A DNA stretch of 64,000 nt, taken from Symbiodinium microadriaticum. Taxonomy: Eukaryota > Sar > Dinophyceae > Suessiales > Symbiodiniaceae. The notes beneath the pieces were generated by a model. That model did not search any database and was not told the origin of the DNA. It worked only from the letters and a program-made list of their open reading frames with translations. The stretch lies in assembly GCA_001939145.1 (NCBI GenBank), contig LSRX01000813.1, positions 198,493 to 262,492 on the forward strand. The letters are read 5' to 3'. Position 1 is the first letter of the stretch, and each line of letters begins with the position of its first letter. Shown here one piece after another: positions 55,106 through 64,000 of the stretch. A program made the translations under genes and the position numbers.

Positions 55106-55797
55106 GAGAGTCGCAAATGGCAATTCAGCTCAACCAGTATCCGAATCAGCAACTCCGTTCCTCAGGGACATGAGACGGTGATTTTGCTCTTTTCAGAGTG
55201 AACGGCTTCCAGATAAACAGTGCCATTCGACTGGCAGCAGCACGGTAACACGACAGCGCATGAGAAGCGCAAGACGCCTGCAAGGTGGTCGCGATAACGG
55301 TCTGATTCGTGCTTCGATATCAGCAGCTAAGTTTCTGCCCCGGGTCATGCAGAGTTCAATCTTGATGCCCCGATGCCGCACGTGCTTCGGGGCTGTTCTT
55401 GTTACCATGGAGCTTGGAGTCTCCCTGTCTGGCCGGCGAGCGCACGCTGAGTGCCGATGCAGTGCAATGACATGCGAAAGGCGATGTAAAGGCCAAGTCC
55501 GTCAGTATGTTTTGACATACTACGTTGCCGACGATAGGAGCCTGACTACACACATAGATGACAGAGCAAGCAAAAGAGTCTTTATAAGCTCATCAGTGGC
55601 CTTTTGCTGGCAGCGCGGCCCCTGCTTCGGAATTCAAGCAAGGCATGCCGGCGCAATGCAAGCACCGAAGACGCACGTGTTGCCGTGCACGTGCGTGGCG
55701 TGCTTAAAACTTCGGTTGCAAGGAGCTAGTGCTGGGTGTTGACTCTTGAGTTTTGGAGAGCCCTACTTCTTAAGACCGCTTTGACCGACGATGCAAG
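55106..55797. other. No clear gene
   Basis: A + frame of 160 codons (55,260-55,742) and a minus frame (55,193-55,408, with RNLAADIEARIRP) overlap. Neither is decisive. Confidence 0.35.
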
Positions 55798-56345
55798 TCA
55801 TGGCATCAGCCAGTGAGCAGCAGCTAGACCAGTCGGACCACAGCATTTTGTCCGACGCAGGCAGAGGACAGCTGTAGGAAATGCTGTCACCAGAGCAAGA
55901 CAGTTGCAGAGATGGAAATTCAGCGGCCGACTTTGCACCTGCAATGCCACTTGACTTCCCGGCAGTGTGCGCTGGCCACACTTACTGGCATGGATTCCTT
56001 GCTTCGCACAGCGCGCAGGACAGCCGCAGTACGGCCTGCGGCACTGCCAAATCCTACAGCTGTCCCTGGCTGCTCATTCAGACGTCTAGCAGGATCTGGG
56101 CATGAGAGTACTGTTGAAAGCTCAAGCATCACGAAAATGCCATGCTGCCAATGCATCTCCTCACCATGCCTTCCCAGCAAGTCGCTTAGTTCATGAAAAG
56201 TCCATCTCCAAAGTGAGGCAAGTGAAGAATTTGTTCCGCAGGCACAACGGCTGGCAGTCCGGCAGTGCGACGTTGACAGCCTCTCGGGCAAACGAGAAGA
56301 AGATTGGGATCTGCGGTGAGGTTCAATCGGAGCGGGGTAAACCAC
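55798..56345 (-). CDS. Two candidate exons on the minus strand with a GTAAGT donor
   Basis: Exon 1 (about 56,345-56,004) reads TFHELSDLLGRHGEEMHWQ, then FVMLELSTVLSCPDPARR and ends ESMP|GTAAGTGTG, a textbook donor. About 40-50 bases later a CAG acceptor (GCATTGCAG|GTGC) starts exon 2. Splicing at these exact points gives a frame that ends at TGA (55,798). A different phase gives a frame ending at TAG near 55,763 (SISYSCPLPASDKMLWSDW). A third stretch upstream in another frame (IPIFFSFAREAVNVALPDCQ, about 56,305-56,240) may be an earlier exon. Family not recognised. Confidence 0.4.
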
Positions 56346-57778
56346 GAGATGAAGTCATTTTAGGTAGAATAATGCCATCAACAGGCTTGAACTTCCGCCG
56401 AAGTCGACAACATAGCTTGTTCTAGGGAGGGATGTGCCTGATCGCATTCGTTGCGGGCAACCCCGCAGCCGACGATGTGCTACGTCAGAGACCGCAGACC
56501 AGGCCTGATGTGCTTGAACTAATTCAGGATCGGTGGTGGTAGCACTCGCCAGAAGCTGGAATTCGTGCCATCAGTTACATGCCTCCACGTGCGGAAATCA
56601 AGCACGGGCTGCAGCCGCTGCCGCTGCGGTTCATGAAGCATGCATTCGGGCGCTGCATCAGCTCTGCCTCGGTGCATAGGGCGAGGGAGCCCCTTCCGCG
56701 CAGACGGAACGACCCACGGGTGCGATAATGTGCTCGTCAGTCTATCGGTGATACCTGCACACAAACCTCATTTGATCTGTGGTTTTTCTTCAGGCCTCCT
56801 GAAGCTCTTCAATCCGTCTGTTTGCAGTCATCACAATCCGATGTGTGCAAATTGCCCAGGCACTACTAGATCACTCATACATGGGCTTCTTGGGTTCGGG
56901 GGTAGTTTGAATATGCGAAGTCCAGAAACCAGGCCATTGGCAGGATCGGGTGTCCAGCTCCAGAAGCTCGTCCCCTCGCACTTGCGACAGAAACACTGCA
57001 TGCTGGATATCTTACAGGCCCAGGCCTGCCACTGCTTGGGCATGTGTGTCGGCATATTGGATTGTTTCTGGCCTGCCAGTTTTCGAAGCTAAAGCCATCC
57101 CAAGGTCCCAAGCCAGAGTACACAAGAAGCAGAGGATGGAAAGTGCTGCGTCAGCTTGAGAATACATTGGCAAAATCGCCCATATCCTGCAAGAGCTTCG
57201 ACAAAGGGCCACCCTGCCCAAAGAAGCTGGATATCTAACAAGCCCCTGGTAGATTCCCGTCCAACCTGGAAACTCCTTGGCAGACCCAACTGTTTGCACA
57301 CTCCAGCTTGAAGCAAGTTACAGCTCGTCGTGGGAAGCCGGCATCCATGCAGATCCATCGGGCAGGTCGGCAACTCGTGGAGTGTCAATGCGTTTCAAGT
57401 ACGACGGCTTCATGCAGAGGGTACCATCGCTTCAGGCTGTTTGGGACCGCGTAAATCTGAGGTGAGATCCTGAGGACACAATCTTCACGATGAAGACTAC
57501 TGGAGGCTGCTAGGTCCGTGCTTCACGGGGAGAAAGAAGGAGCAAGCGCCCTGCGACGATGTCTACCAGTGTTCGGCTTGAAGGCCCAGCTCGCTTAAAG
57601 CTGCTGTCACACAGGCCAAGAAGGCCTGGGTGCGTAGGCTCCACGGAGCACCATGAGCTGGTTCCATGGAGCAGACTGTAATTTTGTGTAACAAGCTGGG
57701 GCTCCAAAGCTCAAGCGTGGTATGAATCCCTAAAGCGCTTCCTGGTCTCTGCTGGGTGCAAAGCTATTTGGTGCTACC
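56346..57778. other. Ambiguous region
   Basis: A minus piece ending at 56,519 (VLDFRTWRHVTDGTNSSFWR) and a + frame at 56,640-57,092 overlap. Open frames on both strands compete through 57.7 kb. Nothing is decisive. Confidence 0.3.
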
Positions 57779-57930
57779 CTGGCACCCGTCCCGTGGACAA
57801 GAGCTTCGAGTGGATGGATAGCGAAGTTGTGCAAGATTTCAGCAACATAGCGGCAGAAGATTTGTGAAGATGCGTCATCCTTCACGAACTTTCCATCCAG
57901 GCAAGCGGACTCAGTCCTGAGCCTTTCCAT
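57779..57930 (-). CDS. Candidate internal exon, minus strand
   Basis: After a CTACAG acceptor the minus strand reads MERLRTESACLDGKFVKDD, then IFCRYVAEILHNFAIHPLEA, up to about 57,779 (TGAR). The balanced, helical sequence and the acceptor make it one of the better exon candidates in this part. The continuation was not traced. Confidence 0.4.
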
Positions 57931-58412
57931 CTGTAGGCCCCAAAGCCACATGCCCCCGATGCCAGGAGGCCAGAGATGCAAGAAGGGTCTGTGGCTTTGG
58001 TTCGCGCGGTGTCCTTTGAATGGATGGCCCGGCAAGATGAACTGACACCATGTGCAGAGCAGGTTCTCAGCCCCACAGATCAGCTCCGAAGCTGGTAGAT
58101 CGCAAGAGCAGAAGTTTGCGATGTGTTCTCATGCCATGTGCGCGCAGGTCTTGTGCGCATCGATGTGTTCAAAAACACCGTGTGCAGAACCGACTTGGCC
58201 GAACGAGCATGACAACCCAAGCCACATGCCATACCCGGATATTGCGGAATAAAGCACCGGGAATTTGTGGCGTCCAGTGCTTGGCACAGCATCTGCTCGA
58301 TGCAAGCTTGCTATGCGGTGTCCAGAGAAGATTTCACCTCTGCGGCAAGAGCGTCGCTGATTGATTAGGGGCAGCAGGGGAAGAAGTCACATCAGCTGCA
58401 ATTTTGGATAGC
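57931..58412. other. No clear gene
   Basis: Short open frames on both strands only. Confidence 0.35.
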
Positions 58413-58724
58413 CTAGTTCAAAGGGATGAAGGCGAATGCGGCCAAGATCAAACGGAGAACTTCGGGCCACAGAGCTTTGTGTGAAGCATCATTCGGTGAG
58501 GACGCGAAAACACGGCTGAAGTAGTGGCGTGCATTTCCTCCCTTACAAGCAGAGTAAGCACATGCGCGGAGAAGGTTTTCGTTGTACCCCACCTGGCATG
58601 GCTTGCATGACTGGGCACGAAACAGTCGCTCCACGATGAGTCCGAGCAGAGTCCCATCTGACTTCTGCAAGCCGACATGCCTCCTGAGGTGAAGAAGCAC
58701 AAATTGACGTCTCGGGCTGATCAC
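58413..58724 (-). CDS. Candidate exon or small gene, ~103 codons, minus strand
   Basis: An uninterrupted minus frame reads FVLLHLRRHVGLQKSDGTLL, LIVERLFRAQSCKPCQVGYN, LLRACAYSACKGGNARHYF and ends LRLILAAFAFIPLN with TAG at 58,413. Four cysteines lie in the middle. The sequence is helical and protein-like. The left end has GTG and no ATG, so an upstream exon is likely. Family not recognised. Confidence 0.4.
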   Translation of the reverse strand: MISPRRQFVLLHLRRHVGLQKSDGTLLGLIVERLFRAQSCKPCQVGYNENLLRACAYSACKGGNARHYFSRVFASSPNDASHKALWPEVLRLILAAFAFIPLN

Positions 58725-60014
58725 GCTCGAGGCGCCAGGCCGGAGGACGTAAGGCGTTCTCTGCGCTTCGCTCCAGCGCAGGTGTCCAGGACACCGCGAG
58801 CGGAGGCTTCGGAGTTCCCGGCGTGATTTTGGGGAACTCTTGGAGCTTCCGCCGGATAGGTGTTGTTTACGAAGTCTTCAAGCCGGCTCTTGATCCACAG
58901 CTGCTACAACTTCTGAGGATTGACTCTGCACTCCTCGGTCCTGGTCCTGGTCCTTCGCCCAACGCTGCACTGGCAAACTTCCGTGATTTGGCACGGCAAA
59001 GTGATTGATTAGTCCAAGACCGACCCCACCGATGATGTTTACTTGAGCCATTGACAGGGGCTGCAACAGGCCAGCTCAAGCGACAAAGCAGTCATTCTTT
59101 GCCAAGCTGCGCAGGTCCACGAAGTGATTTGCATCGGGCCGGGTAGTAGTCACTTTTTGATTGTCCAGAGCCCACGGCCGGAGTTGTCCCGAGCAGTCCG
59201 ACTGCTGTGACAGCCGTGGTTCATCTAACACCGACATACTTGTGTTTCGGATTCCAAGGCTAGCAGACGTGAGGAATTTTGCAGCGGTAGTGCGGCGTAG
59301 ATTGCCTGTCCGCGCTAACGGCTCCAACCATCCGGTCTTGACACTAGAGAAGGGTCTTCTCCAGGCACGAGTCAGCAGAGAGCAAAGTGTTCAGCCGCTG
59401 ACTCTTCGAAGAGCGCCTGAGAAGTGCATGCAAATCAGCTGCCAGCCTTAGCCGGACAGGCAATTTACCAGTTGTAGATCGGTGCCAGCAATGGGTAGCT
59501 GCCGTCTGAACCCCATCCCCACAACGCCGCATCACAAGCTTGCAAGCTCTCCTTCTCTTGGCGTTTTTCGGAGCTTTGCCATTTGCCTGTGTGGCTTTGG
59601 AGTGCCGAAGCGTTCTCGATTCCAACCAAGGCCTAGAATCGATGCACGCATCTCGAAGAGATCAGATGTTTCTGCTGCTCCGTGGAAGGATAGGGTTGTG
59701 GGAACAACGAGCCGGACATCAATTGGCTTTCAATCTGCCTTTGTGCAGGCAGTCAACTTATTGTACCAAGGGGCGCATCTCACACCGGTTGCCACATGTT
59801 GCGATTACATTGCGATCGCAAAACCTCAGGTGGCCAGGTGCTCTCGGAAGCTACCTGAAAAGATTCCTCCAAACCTCGGACGGTCCAGCATGCAGAAGGT
59901 GGCGTGTGGAATGACCAGTGCTACTGTCCAAGGCACGCCCACAAGGCCTCCAGATTGTTTTCGTCGATGCTACCTGCTTCGTTGCACGGCAACCCTCAAT
60001 AACTTCAAGCCGTC
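58725..60014. other. Ambiguous region
   Basis: + stretches (58,823-59,008, with FKPALDPQLLQLLRIDSALL; 59,482-60,018) and minus stretches (59,076-59,327; 59,344-59,625, with LAADLHALLRRSSKSQRL) are all open. Strand choice is uncertain. Confidence 0.3.
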
Positions 60015-60759
60015 CTAGGGCAACCGCCTACCGGGTGGCTTGGCACTCTTCAATTCCAACATCAAGATGCAGAGACACTCACCACAGTGTTGCGAAGAGC
60101 CAGCGATGCCGCGTGCTTCCACCCTGAGACAATCCAGAGGGACAAGGACCTTCGGGCGCCTCATGCTTGTCGTCGGAAGCAAACATGGGCAAGCTGCTGC
60201 CCGTTCCTTCCACGCATACAGGTATGAAAGCACTTTTGGGCAGAAACCGAAGAGACACATCTGAATGGCTCGGGGTGGTGCAACTGAAACTCTCAGACTG
60301 TCATGTTCCTCTGCTGGCAGACTCAGTCCTGTTCTCAACTTGTGTTGTTCGGCTGCGGAGACGACATCGATGAAGACTGAGGGCCGTGCTGAGCTTCTAG
60401 CACGCATTCCTTTAAGGACTTCCATGCCTGACCCTAGCCTGGAGCCCAGCAAGCTAATGCTTTCCCAATGCGGGCCTCGGCCCGTGGCTTGGACAAGGCC
60501 TTCGTGTGCGCTCTCGTACTCTCGGGAAAGTGTTGGAGGCAGTTTTCACTTCCTTGCGACTCACCTGACCTGTGCTCGGGATTCTGCACTCCTCCAAGTC
60601 GGTGACACAGGTACTCAGCTGTTGGGCATGACGGTTATGCTTTCCGAGAGATTGTGTTATGTGCCGTTCGTATGGACCGGTCTCCGGCATCCTCCATGAA
60701 ATTCTTGAGTTTGTGATCAGGCACTGTGTGCATTCCGGCAACTCAAAGTCTACATCCAC
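60015..60759 (-). CDS. Candidate minus-strand exons
   Basis: 60,759-60,454 includes DFELPECTQCLITNSRISWR and ETGPYERHITQSLGKHN. 60,452-60,015 includes VFIDVVSAAEQHKLRTGLSL and AIQMCLFGFCPKVLSYLYAW. Both are open and protein-like. + frames overlap. They could belong to the gene starting at 62,447. Confidence 0.3.
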
Positions 60760-60956
60760 GCAAGTTGTTGCTACGTGCGTTAAGCAGTGCCAGCAGCACT
60801 TCCAATTCCAGCTACCTGGTGATACAGCACTGATCGGGGCTCCTCCTGTAGGCTCTAAGTGTCGCTGCTAGAACTAGACCATGTCTTCGACGAAGGCGCT
60901 TCGCTAGCCCGAGTACACTCAGGACTGGAGATTCTTCGACGGACTTGGACATGTTC

Positions 60957-62447
60957 TCACATCTCTGTCAGCGAGCGGCCACTGTCACCAGCCAGACCTC
61001 GCCAACGCATCTGTCTCACCGTGGTCCTCTGGACCACAAAGTGGTGGATGGTCTCGAACGCGGGTTCCGAGCCTTTCAGATCGCCCCTGCGGAACGCGAT
61101 TGTTTTGCCAGTCTTGCCTTCGACAACCCGGGGAGGAGTGGTCGCCAGAAGTCTGAACCCTCGCCATGTTCGACTTGAAGCCATCATGGGCCGAGCGCAC
61201 AGTGTGAGACTTTCGCTGCCGCTATGGCGATGCACTGAAGATGCAGCCAAAGCAGAGTCAGCTGTTGCTGACACGCCATGACTTGGGCGATGTTCTTCAA
61301 GTCGAGCGGATAAGTGGTTAACATGCATCTGCGAGTAGGCCGCAGGGCAGATGCCATAAACGTGGTGGTCGCAGAGAACTAGGAAGGATCGTGGTTCTGC
61401 AGACTCAGTGCAATTCACTGCAACAGGTGTAACCTGGCGATCCTTCAGCACCCATCACGGACCCTCAACCACCTAGCAGACCAATCCAGCTCCATTCCAA
61501 TCTGAGCATCGCCTTCCATGTTGTTCACTTGACTCGAGCGGCTTGACCGTGAGCGTAGAATTATTCTGATGCGCTGCGCAGGACGCACATGCACATCCAC
61601 AGCCTTCAGCCTTCGCTGTGGAACAAAGCCTTCCATGTTCATCCCACGGCAAAGGCATCAGACTGCATCAGAGAAAGCAAACGCTTGTCGACAAGCTGTG
61701 ACCAGCTCCTTCCTTCGACTGGTCAAGTGCTCTTGGAGCTTCTTGGCGCAATGGGACAGCTGTGACGGCTCTTAACGTCTTGTCACCGGACCTGAAGCGA
61801 GTCGAGCCAATCAAACTGGCGAATCATATTCGGGAACTTCCTCAGCTTAGGTCCACGTCGACTTCCATTCGCAGCAGAGGAGTCACTGCAAAAAGTGACT
61901 TTTGAAGCGCTTCCCTGCCTTCAAGGTCTTCAAAAGGAACCCCCGGCGCTTCGAAGGCACTTTGGCAAGGTGTTCCCCGTAGAAGTTCCCTTCGGGTGGG
62001 ACACACCCTTGTTTGCAAGAGGCTCGCTTCCAAAAAGAGGTCCGAAGCATGGAAGTATGCCAATTATGGGCAATTATGCACGCCGCTGCATACCTTCATG
62101 ACTCGCGGGCTCTGTGTGAGATGATTCCGTTCGGCAGGCTGCCGAATTGCAGGGCTCGCGCTGTCCCTGCCCATGTTGCCCCGCCAAGTGTCCCACTTTC
62201 TCGCAGGAAAGTAATGTAGTTGCACGAAGGCTTGGAGAAACGTTTCTGTCTGCAGTCTCAGTTCTGTGCACTGCCTAGAGGTCTGTTGTCGACTCGCAGC
62301 CTCTGCCTCCTCGCCCCGTCCTTGCAGAAGCGCTTCATCAAGCGTTTGCCCCCAAAGCGCGCTTCCGAGTTCATGCCTTGAGCTTGCTGCTTGCGAGGCG
62401 ACGGAAGCCAGAAGGAAGAAGCATGTGTTCAAGCCGCACAGCCGCAT
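60957..62447 (-). CDS. Secreted or leader-bearing protein, 5' end at 62,447, minus strand
   Basis: The minus-strand ATG at 62,447 begins MRLCGLNTCFFLLASVASQA, a clear signal-peptide pattern with an Ala-X-Ala-type cleavage region, followed by RHELGSALWGQTLDEALLQ and a charged helix (QCTELRLQTETFLQAFVQLH). Likely later exons lie at about 62,063-61,842 (FEDLEGREALQKSLFAVTPL), 61,642-61,445 (RLKAVDVHVRPAQRIRIILR) and 61,451-60,957 (SFLVLCDHHVYGICPAAYSQ, then VVEGKTGKTIAFRRGDLKG), ending at TGA. Splice sites between them were not resolved. The signal peptide is the firm part. It could be a plastid or secretory leader. Family not recognised. Confidence 0.45.
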
Positions 62448-62975
62448 AGCCACTGTGGCCACCCACGTCAGCGTCGAATGCAGTTAGTCTTAGGGTCGGA
62501 AAGACCCAAGATGCTAAGCCGGGGAGCCGTGGACTCGGGCACGATGGGAAGGCTGTGCAAAGCCTCGTGCTCTGGGATATGAAATGGACGACACCGCCCC
62601 CATGTAAGCTGGTGTTTCGCTTTCCGCGTGGTGCTCTCGCCCGACACAAAACCCTGGCCTTCTGCACTCGTGTCACAGCTTTGGGTAGACGAACCCCAAC
62701 AGCTTCCTTTTGGATGATATCTGACATGTCTGACACCGTTTAGTTCACATGGAGCCTAGGCCAACCTGGCCGTCAGCTCTGTGCAAAGTTTTCAGCACTG
62801 CTTGCCGAGGCGTGCATCCAGTCCAAGTAGCTGCTCAGATCCCCTTGTTGCAACATTCCAGCTTGGGAGCGACCAGACGCCAAGAATTATGTAAGGGACA
62901 GATTTGCTTCCAGCTCTGCCAGCATAATATGAACTGCAGAATGTAGCTGACGTTATGCAATGTGCGCTCTTGGAA
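62448..62975. other. Probable upstream region or end of the next minus-strand gene
   Basis: A minus frame from 62,736 begins MSDMSDIIQKEAVGVRLPK. It is open and has an ATG, but overlaps the leader exon in another frame. It could be an alternative 5' exon. Confidence 0.3.
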
Positions 62976-63500
62976 TCATGCCAGGAAGCAGTTGCGACTA
63001 TCTCGGTCGTTCTCTTCGAGGATACTTAGTACAGGCCTCATTAATGCATGCGCGAAGTCCGGAACTTCCGTCAGAGCCGCACGTGCTGCGCGCGGCTCCG
63101 GCACGGATCTTTCCACATCTGGCACTTCGTGAAATGCCCGGCTGCGCACAGGCCGACAAGGCTCCCAAATGGCATCCAAATGCATCAGTTGCATCGTGTC
63201 TTTACACTGGCTGCGCCACTCAGAACGTGCCAATTGCATGATGTCGCAAGTCAGGCTGGGAGCAGTGCCTTGGGTTTCGGATTCGCCGTAGTTCTGTAAC
63301 TATACGGACGGTACAAGCTCCGTGCATGTGCAGTACTGGCTGTTGTCGGGGAGGATACTTGGTAAGTCCACCGTGAGGATGCGTTGAGTGGAAAAGATGG
63401 CCTTAGGCCTGCATACGGCTAGGTTCTGCCCTTCAGAATGTTTGGTTCGACAGCCCGACAGCCCGAATCGGTCTGAGAAATCGCTCTTGACAGCTTGCAA
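62976..63500 (-). CDS. Candidate 3' exons of a further minus-strand gene
   Basis: 63,500-63,300 reads SDFSDRFGLSGCRTKHSEG and STQRILTVDLPSILPDNSQ. 63,239-62,976 reads DTMQLMHLDAIWEPCRPV and LMRPVLSILEENDRDSRN, ending at a stop at 62,976. Both are protein-like, without resolved splice sites. Upstream exons would lie beyond 63,500. Confidence 0.35.
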
Positions 63501-64000
63501 AAAGCCACTGCAAAGCTCATTTGCTCCCCGCTTAGCAGCTTCAGGGCTGAAAGCTCGAAGACTCCGAGGCCGCCGGCCCGGCTAGCAGCGCCTTGGCAGG
63601 CTTCGGATGTGCCTCATTTCTCTGGCTATGCCTGCATTAGAAGGGCTGGATGAGGCAAGTCAGTCCTTCGGATGTCAATTGCCAGACAGAGAGATGGGGA
63701 AATCTCAATGCAAGGGCGGCTGTGGTCTTTGGAAACCAGCGACACGTTTACGCCGGTCACCGCAAAAGACAGGAAGGCACGCACTGAGCCGGTAAGCCTG
63801 TAACTCTACATGCTTCGCCAAGTGACCTGGGTTGACTGAAGCTCCTTCGCCTCATGGTGGATGCTCCGTAGCATCAAACATGTCAAGTTTCGACTTCTCT
63901 CGACGGGCGATATTGCCACCCCAGCTCTTTCAAGTCTCATTTACCGCACTAGGGTGATCCTTGCGCCTAGGAAAGGCTGGCTGCGGATGCCGACGGCTAA
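63501..64000. other. No supportable gene
   Basis: Short open frames only; the window ends here. Confidence 0.4.

Noticed and set aside
11220..57420. Shared RFKYD phrase at about 11,233 and 57,387
   Set aside because: Five residues at two loci is compatible with chance, and the second lies where strand assignment is uncertain.
59540..59914. + frame starting with a signal-like run (ALLLLAFFGALPFACVA)
   Set aside because: There is no ATG (only TTG), no splice acceptor was clear, and minus-strand frames here fit the local strand bias better.
1..64000. Dinoflagellate spliced-leader (DinoSL) relics, tRNA, rRNA and CRISPR arrays
   Set aside because: I looked by eye for the spliced-leader core, regular spaced repeats and cloverleaf-like segments and saw none. 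A covariance-model scan was not possible.

Overview
The window looks like nuclear DNA of a dinoflagellate, most probably a photosynthetic symbiont-type species. The reasons are many very small exons; introns that fit best with GC or GA at the 5' end instead of GT; long runs of genes on one strand; TTTAGGG/CCCTAAA-like interstitial repeats; abundant micro- and minisatellites; and a leader with a plastid-type cleavage motif (SSA-FAG). No bacterial operons, rRNA, tRNA or CRISPR arrays were seen. Nothing was searched against a database, so family names rest on motif recognition, and most exon boundaries are read by eye.

Layout. 1-16 kb: a terminal-inverted-repeat element (1.94-2.89 kb) with poly-A sub-repeats, then + strand genes made of short charged or coiled-coil exons (5.4-6.1 kb, 9.3-12.7 kb, 14.1-15.0 kb). 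16-25 kb: repeat-dominated, with degenerate TTTAGGG-like minisatellites, tandem segmental duplications, a pentamer family (GRTCA) scattered over 8.5 kb, and two decayed mobile-element-like reading frames. 25.5-29.8 kb: a two-unit tandem cassette, very rich in GGGGGA runs on the + strand. Each unit carries a version of the same unrecognised basic protein; unit 1 is broken by stops and unit 2 is open (about 352 aa). 30.9-35.2 kb: Pro/Ala/Gln/Tyr-rich and Gln-rich coiled-coil micro-exons and a 55-bp tandem array.

35.8-49.9 kb holds the best-supported genes, all on +: a membrane-anchored coiled-coil protein, an ILEI/PANDER-like domain protein with a plastid-type leader, an armadillo-repeat protein, a Lys/Ser-rich protein and a secreted or membrane protein. 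The ILEI gene is interrupted by a 2.92-kb insertion with inverted terminal repeats and a 10-bp direct repeat (TAAAAGAGCG). Its interior is a 44-bp minisatellite, and removing it with one repeat copy rejoins the reading frame. About 50-53 kb is ambiguous. From about 53 kb to the end the better reading frames are on -, including a signal-peptide gene start at 62,447, so two gene arrays appear to converge near 52.9 kb.

The genes do not form a recognisable pathway. The interest of the window lies in how repeats, insertions and introns interact with genes.
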